A DNA stretch of 64,000 nt from Eriocheir sinensis (lineage: Eukaryota > Arthropoda > Malacostraca > Decapoda > Varunidae): positions 5,499,601 through 5,563,600 of the forward strand of contig NC_066562.1 in the NCBI RefSeq assembly GCF_024679095.1. The letters are read 5' to 3'. Positions within the stretch are counted from its first letter, which is position 1; each line of letters begins with the position of its first letter. A program made the translations under genes and the position numbers. Below, in pieces: positions 60,055 to 64,000 of this stretch. Under the pieces are notes generated by a model. That model was not told where the DNA came from and did no database searches. It was given only the letters and a program-made list of their open reading frames with translations.

Positions 60055-62872
60055 CTCCTCTCTCTCTCTCTCTCTGACACTCACGTATAAGCGCCAGAAC
60101 AATGAGTAGAATGCCGATGACGCTCCCGGTTGTGGCCACGAGGATGGTATGGATGTCAAGGATGGAGCTGTCCCCCCTCACTGGCTCTGTGGGGAAGAAA
60201 ATGGGAGTGTGAGGTTGTGGAGAAGTGACAGAAGGGGGAGGAGGAGGAGGAGGAGGAGGATTTAGGGTCATATTCTTAACCATATCAGCACCCTAGCACA
60301 CACAATTGACAAGGCTTTCATAGGAGTCTTGGGGATGGCATTTCCAGAGGTAGTTTTAAGACCCTAGTGGTAGTTTTGACCCTTCTCCTGTACCATGAGT
60401 GTAAAAAAAACTTCCCTTTCCCTTTCCCTTCCCCATCTCCAACTGCAGCACCCACCTTCCCTGCTGTACTGATGCAGGCGCTGACACACAGGGGGCAGGC
60501 GAGGGGTCCAGCAGCCTGTGTACTCCTGGCAGGTCACCACAGAGGGCCCCATCAGCTTGTAGCCCGAGACGCACTGGTAATAGACCTGTGGCGGGGCGGA
60601 CAAGCAGTGAGGAGGAGAAGGAGGAGGAGGAGAGTAAAGACACACAGATACGGAGGGACCCATCAACTTGTAACCCAAGACACACTGGTAGTAGACCTGT
60701 GGCAGGGCGGACAGGCAGTGAGGAGGAGGAGGAGGATAGAGAATAAAAACACATGGATAGAAAGTCTGACTGATTGATTGACTAGACTGAAATCACTGGT
60801 CATATGGCGCTGAATAAAATGATCGTATAAAATCAAAAAATTATAAAGTTAAAAATCGTGAAATTGTGAAAAGTTTGTGAGCATAATAACAGATAGAAAG
60901 GTAGAGGAGAGTGCTGAAGATGATGATGGTAAATAATGGAAAGACAACTGGAGAAGGTAATGAGAAGGTGTTAGGCGTAGTGATAAACAATGAAATGAAA
61001 CGATACAGAGAGGTGAAGAAGGTTTAAGATGATGATGATGGAATTTTAAAGACATACAAAGATAGAAAGGTAGAGAAGCGGTGTCGGGTGTAATGATAAA
61101 CAAAGAAATGATACAAAAAGACAGAGATGAAAAAGAGCTGTTTGAGTAGATGATTATGGACTATTAAAGACATACAAAGAGAGAAAGGTAGACAAGAGGT
61201 GTTAAGGAGGATGAACATAAAAACACACACAAGGGTAGAGATATTGGGAAACATACAGAAGGGAGGAAAGTATAACTAGATGAACACACACACACACACA
61301 CACACATACTCTCACCTGGGCCTGCACTGGGAAGGATGAGGCACTGTCCGAGAGTGTGCCGTGAGGGATGTTCTGTGGGGGCATGCAGCTGTTGAAGGGC
61401 TCTGTGGATAGGAGGGATCATTATTATTATTATTACCGTTATTGCAATCCTCCTTACTTTTCTACATCTTTCATTAACCCTAAAGCATGGGTGTCGACAA
61501 TAGTCGACAGCTGGTGCCTGGGCTCAAACCGCAGGTGTCGACAATAGTCGACAATGCATTTTTTGAATTAGCGCGCAGCCAAATTTAACTTGTTTGTGGT
61601 GAAGTAGGGTAAGCATGTTGTTTTCTTTCAAAAAATACCTAACCATGCTTTGAGAAGATGTCCGCTAGACATCCCACCTCCTCTCACCTTCCTATGAATT
61701 TCATCCATAAGATGGGGGCCATTTGACCTCAGCACCCATCGAGGGCATCAGGAAGGCCCATAAGTTAAGTTTTTTGGGTGTGTTTCACATAAACTGTATA
61801 AAAGTTATGCTTTTTATTACTAAGTCATAGAAGGGAGGTCCACTAGTGGTGGAAAACTGTCTATAATATTAAAATGTGCTTTCAAATCACCCCTTGGCTT
61901 CCTTCCTTCTTTCTAAAGTTCTGACTTCAACCCCCTAACCCCAAGCCTCTCACCACACTCCGGCGACATCCCCACCCACTGTCTTCCTTTTCCACTAACT
62001 TATTCACCCAATCTCTCTTGTATATGGCCTTAGAATTAGCCTCAAATCACCCCTTGCCTTCTTCCTCCTTTCTATAGTTCTGTCTTCCACCTCCTAACCC
62101 CATGCCACTCACCACACTCTGGCGACGTTCCCACCCACTGCCCAGCTCTGCAAGTGAGGGTGTGGGTGATGCATGGCGCCAGGGTGTTGCGATAACGTGG
62201 CAGGCAGCGGTAGGCCACCTCGGTCCCCTCCACGGCACCCCTGACGGCCACCACTCCCCGAACAAGCTTCTGGAGAGTGTGGGGCACCTCAGGCGGCACG
62301 GGGCATAGCTCAGCGCCTGTGGATATGGTTTTGTATGAGGGTTTGTTGAAGGGGATGGGAAGAGGATGGGGAAGATAAGGTAAAGAAGAATGCTAGATGA
62401 GAAAAGGGCGGCACGGGGCATAGCTCGGTGCCTGTGAATGTGGTTTTGTATGAAGGTTTGTTGAAGGGGAAGGGAGGATGGGGAGGGGAAGAGAATGGAA
62501 AGGGGAAAGGAGGAAGGGGAAGATAAGGTAAAGAAGAATGCTAGAAGATGAGAAAAGGGAGAAGTATGTAGAAAAGAAGAAACAAGGAGAGAAAAATGTG
62601 AAATATCAAGAAGATGGGGAAGGGAAGGGGAAGAGAATGGAAAGGGAAAAGAGGAAGGGGAAGATAAGGTAAAGAAGAATGCTAGAAGATGAGAAAAGGG
62701 AGAAGGGGAAATATGTAGAAAACAAAGAAACAGAGAGAGAGAAAAATGCGAAATATAAAAAAACAGATTTAGACTAACATTGGTTTACACAGAATTATAA
62801 AACATACACACACACACACACACATAACCTCCTTCCCCTCACGTACACACACAACCTTCCCCTTCTCCCTCC

Positions 62873-62906
<34 letters not shown>

Positions 62907-62968
62907 ACACAACATCCCTTCCCCACCTCTACCCCTCCAAAAAAAGATAAATAAATAAAATAAAACAC

Positions 62969-63002
<34 letters not shown>

Positions 63003-63240
63003 CACTCACCAATCAGCTGCTGCGACGGTTCACACTGAGGCACGACCTTCCTGGGCACCCACACTCCCCCTTTCTGGCAGAGGAAGCGATCGGGTCCCCT
63101 CAGAATGTACCCAGTGTGGCAGACGAACTGTATTCTCGCCCCCGCTGGGTACTCCTGATACTCCTGCCCGTCCCATGACCCAGTGACCTCAAGGTAGTAC
63201 CCATTCATGACGGGCTCCCTCGCGCTGCATCCCTGACTCA
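56470..63240 (-). CDS. Sushi (CCP) domain type I membrane protein with PPxY tail (5'-partial, 9 exons in window)
   Basis: Minus-strand join of 63240..63010, 62316..62113, 61401..61316, 60585..60456, 60186..60085, 59489..59326, 58261..58014, 57339..57122 and 56699..56470. All introns are GT-AG and phases agree, giving 536 residues plus TAA. Visible: sushi 1 (residues 3-70, four cysteines), sushi 2 (about 80-144), sushi 3 split over two exons (about 150-208), a single hydrophobic helix at about 229-250 (HTILVATTGSVIGILLIVLALI region), then about 285 cytoplasmic residues. The tail has PPTY at 308-311, a PPxY motif bound by WW domains such as those of Nedd4-type ligases. Histidine and proline runs occur near the end. 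Sushi domains mediate adhesion or complement-type recognition. It could be related to Drosophila furrowed or another selectin-like protein, but the N-terminus is outside the window. Confidence 0.88.
57122..57339 (-). CDS. Sushi gene exon h: Ser/Thr-rich tail
   Basis: Reads STSRSMSMRSWSACDSLGST, then SDSTNVTVDTQSSGG and LASFDTSSLVNNE. No domain is recognised. The acceptor is TACGCAG. The donor G|GTGAGTGAGTG fits the phase of the last exon. Confidence 0.87.
57477..57825 (-). mobile_element. LINE endonuclease-RT linker fragment in a sushi-gene intron
   Basis: The minus strand reads LDLIITREPDIIEEM-like, SPIGKSDHVLIEYLL and RKHFEEAQWDTFFEADN, typical of the region between endonuclease and RT in CR1/Jockey-like LINEs. 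It is bounded by (GT)n on the left with TATTTACCTAGTTGTGAT and by (GT)n on the right. Confidence 0.8.
57826..58013 (+). repeat. (TG)n and (TC)n microsatellites
   Basis: (TG)n of about 44 units at 57826-57914 and (TC)n of about 24 units at 57965-58011. The latter touches the exon g donor. Confidence 0.95.
58014..58261 (-). CDS. Sushi gene exon g: tail with PPTY motif
   Basis: Starts GVPPTYEEAVRHRPAILFEP, a PPxY motif right at the exon start. Gly/Arg-rich sequence and NPDNISYQSIGSARQSS follow. The acceptor is AAACCAG. The donor AG|GTGAGA continues directly into (GA)n of about 50 bases. Confidence 0.87.
58430..58690 (-). repeat. A-tailed SINE-like repeat with (AAT)n/(AAG)n expansion
   Basis: The plus strand has (AAT)n 58499-58533, AAGAAG to 58580, CACTGCCCCTAAAAAAA and GGCCAAGAGAGAGGTCAATTT. 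The last is the reverse complement of the family's GAAATTGACCTCTCT start. Confidence 0.7.
58965..59282 (+). repeat. 15-bp minisatellite, about 21 copies
   Basis: The unit is GGACCATGATTTTTT with occasional GAACC or AGACC variants. It lies in the intron between sushi-gene exons f and g, 44 bases from the exon f donor. As a multiple of three it is open on both strands. Confidence 0.97.
59326..59489 (-). CDS. Sushi gene exon f: juxtamembrane cytoplasmic tail
   Basis: Reads LYQRAVSPKLVRLRSSG, a Pro/His-rich centre (PPAPHPRPASAPPPHP), then DRVALIAFPDE. The basic start follows the positive-inside rule. The acceptor is CCCACAG. The donor GAG|GTGAGG lies next to the 15-bp minisatellite. Confidence 0.88.
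59500..59920 (+). repeat. GGA/GAA purine tract in a sushi-gene intron
   Basis: (GGA)n and GAGGAAAGG-type units. On the sense (minus) strand this is a polypyrimidine tract upstream of the exon f acceptor. Confidence 0.9.
60085..60186 (-). CDS. Sushi gene exon e: transmembrane helix
   Basis: Reads EPVRGDSSILDI, then about 22 hydrophobic residues (HTILVATTGSVIGILL and onward) and a following basic stretch in the next exon. It suits a type I single-pass protein. The acceptor is CCCCACAG. The donor C|GTGAGTGT is followed by (GA)n and (GT)n. Confidence 0.9.
60456..60585 (-). CDS. Sushi gene exon d: rest of sushi domain 3
   Basis: Reads VYYQCVSGYKLMGPSVVTCQ, CWTPRLPPVCQRLHQ: Cys II, III and IV with Trp. 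The acceptor CGCCACAG and donor G|GTGGGT fit. A duplicate acceptor 111 bases upstream (exon start 60696) is in frame and open. Confidence 0.9.
60586..60725 (-). repeat. Duplicated acceptor plus start of exon d
   Basis: The minus strand from 60696 reads VYYQCVLGYKLMGPSV, nearly the same as exon d. It is preceded by its own CTGCCACAG. The unit is 111 bases. Confidence 0.92.
60780..61260 (+). repeat. Degenerate repeat in intron c: GATGATGG and ACATACAAAGATAGAAAGG units
   Basis: Three or four loose copies of AGATAGAAAGGTAGAGAAG, AATGATAAACAAAGAAATGA and GATGATGATG, about 110 bases apart. Confidence 0.7.
61316..61401 (-). CDS. Sushi gene exon c: first part of sushi domain 3
   Basis: Reads EPFNSCMPPQNIPHG, TLSDSASSFPVQAQ. 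The cysteine is Cys I of sushi 3. The acceptor is ATCCACAG. The donor CAG|GTGAGAGT at 61315 leads into (GT)n. Confidence 0.88.
61474..61560 (+). repeat. Duplicated hairpin motif TGTCGACAATAGTCGACA
   Basis: Two copies at 61492-61509 and 61536-61553. Each is a perfect 7-bp stem with an AATA loop. It begins after TTAACCC at 61474-61480, the start sequence of the TTAA elements here. Confidence 0.8.
61561..61869 (+). other. Intron sequence, nothing recognised
   Basis: Unique-looking sequence between the hairpin motif and the duplicated donor region. Confidence 0.45.
61870..61990 (-). repeat. Duplicated end and donor of exon b
   Basis: CACCACACTCCGGCGACATC and ACCCACTG match the end of exon b and its donor at 62107-62150. 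TTTCAAATCACCCCTTGGCTTCC matches 62041-62065. The offset is about 168 bases. Confidence 0.88.
62113..62316 (-). CDS. Sushi gene exon b: sushi domain 2
   Basis: Reads ELCPVPPEVPHTLQK, EVAYRCLPRYRNTLAPC, THTLTCRAGQWVGTSPEC. It has the four sushi cysteines, the Trp, and one extra cysteine (APC). The acceptor ATCCACAG and donor G|GTGAGTGG fit phases 1/1. Both junctions have duplicated copies in the flanking introns. Confidence 0.92.
62317..62450 (-). repeat. Duplicated acceptor and start of exon b
   Basis: The plus strand GCGGCACGGGGCATAGCTC is repeated at 62409-62426 with GGTGCCTGTGAATGTGG. The copy would begin at 62431, 115 bases upstream and out of frame. Related tandem copies continue to about 62760. 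Confidence 0.88.
62450..63009 (+). repeat. Purine-rich repeats and microsatellites in the intron between exons a and b
   Basis: 62450-62760 repeats GGGAAGAGAATGGAAAGG and AAGAATGCTAGAAGATGAG. (CA)n lies at 62805-62824 and 62873-62900, and (AAT)n at 62970-63001. Confidence 0.85.
63010..63240 (-). CDS. Sushi gene exon a: sushi domain 1
   Basis: Reads GCSAREPVMNGYYLEV, QFVCHTGYILRGPDRFLC and VWVPRKVVPQCE: four sushi cysteines and the tryptophan before the last one. The acceptor (CATTCCAG) ends at 63241. The donor G|GTGAGTGTT begins at 63009 and runs into (TTA)n. It starts in phase 1, so an upstream exon exists. Confidence 0.92.
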
Positions 63241-63249
63241 CTGGAATGG

Positions 63250-64000
63250 AGAGACGGGTTGGATTTTAGTGGTGGTGAACTGTATTTGGTTGTTGTGGTT
63301 TAGTGTTCTTATTTGGTTGAGTTTCCCCTTCTTAACCAACATGATTTTAATGGCAGACTATATTTGGTTGTTGTGGTTGAGCATTCTTATTTGGTTTAGT
63401 ATCTCCTTAACCTAAATGATTTTAATGGTGAACTGTATTTGGTTGTTGTGGTTTAGTGTTCTTGTTTGGTTGTTTCTCCTTCTTAACCAACATGATTTTA
63501 ATGGTGGACTATATTTGGTTGTTGTGGTTGAGCATTCTTATTTGGTTTAGTATCTCCTTAACCTAAATGATTTTAATGGTGGACTATATTTGGTTGTTGT
63601 GGTTTAGTGTTATTTGGTTGAGTTTCCCCTTCTTAACCAACATGATTTTAATGGTGGACTATATTTGGTTGTTGTGGTTTAGCATTCTTATTTGGTTGAG
63701 TTTCTCCTCCTTAACCTACATGATTTTAATGTCAGACTATATTTGGTTGTTGTGGTTTAGCATTCTTATTTGGTTGAGTTTCTCCTTCTTAACCTAAATG
63801 ATTTTAATGGCAGACTATATTTGGTTGTTGTGGTTGAGCATTCTTATTTGGTTGAGTTTCTCCTTCTTAACCTACATGATTTTAATGGCAGACTATATTT
63901 GGTTGTTGTGGTTGAGCATTCTTATTTGGTTTAGTATTTCCTTGACCTACATGATTTTAATGGTGGACTATATTTGGTTGTTGTGGTTGAGCATTCTTAT
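63250..64000 (+). repeat. 77-bp minisatellite, about 10 copies, running off the window
   Basis: The unit contains ATGATTTTAATGGTGGACT, ATATTTGGTTGTTGTGG and TTATTTGGTTGAGTTTCTCC. It lies in the intron upstream of sushi exon a. No exon is visible. Confidence 0.95.

Overview
This is animal genomic DNA, most likely from a decapod crustacean (a brachyuran crab would fit). It has short spliced exons with GT-AG introns, very dense microsatellites, arthropod-type TTAGG/CCTAA motifs, tRNA-derived and A-tailed SINE-like repeats, several MITE families and fragments of LINE retrotransposons. The organism call is an inference from repeat style and protein similarity. No sequence search was run.

Two protein-coding genes are supported, and they converge. 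The plus-strand gene fills 2..45911 and is an orthologue of SETD2/Set2, the H3K36 methyltransferase that travels with elongating RNA polymerase II. Its first visible exon is open to the left edge, so the 5' end is missing. Fifteen exons with consistent phases join into a 2,141-residue C-terminal product. In order these encode a long disordered charged region, AWS, SET, post-SET, a helical region, a WW domain and the SRI domain, ending in a TGA at 45909..45911. The 3' UTR probably ends near 47.5 kb.

The minus-strand gene occupies 63240..56470 and is also 5'-incomplete. Nine exons encode three sushi (CCP) domains, one transmembrane helix and a long cytoplasmic tail with a PPTY (PPxY) motif. It is a type I membrane protein of the sushi/selectin-like kind. 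I could not assign an orthologue with certainty.

The rest is intron or intergenic sequence made mainly of repeats. Intron 1 (12.7 kb) and intron 2 (16 kb) of SETD2 hold tandem arrays, A-tailed SINE-like copies, a tRNA-Val-derived SINE, LINE fragments and MITEs. The interval 17.46-27.24 kb is the only long stretch with few repeats. The intergenic interval (47.5-56.4 kb) holds a Harbinger-like foldback element, a TTAA-type MITE, a hAT-type MITE, and a 1.8-kb minisatellite inside one copy of a duplicated segment.

The most unusual feature is that many tandem arrays appear to be copies of exon-intron junctions. Upstream of several true acceptors (SETD2 exons 2, 9, 13 and 15; sushi exons 2 and 4) the acceptor region is repeated. 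The extreme case is about 55 copies of a 34-bp unit, each ending in a polypyrimidine tract plus CAG, inside the intron that splits the SRI domain. Degenerate copies of the exon-1 donor follow that donor through intron 1, and the donor of a sushi exon is duplicated downstream. Several donors also run straight into microsatellites.
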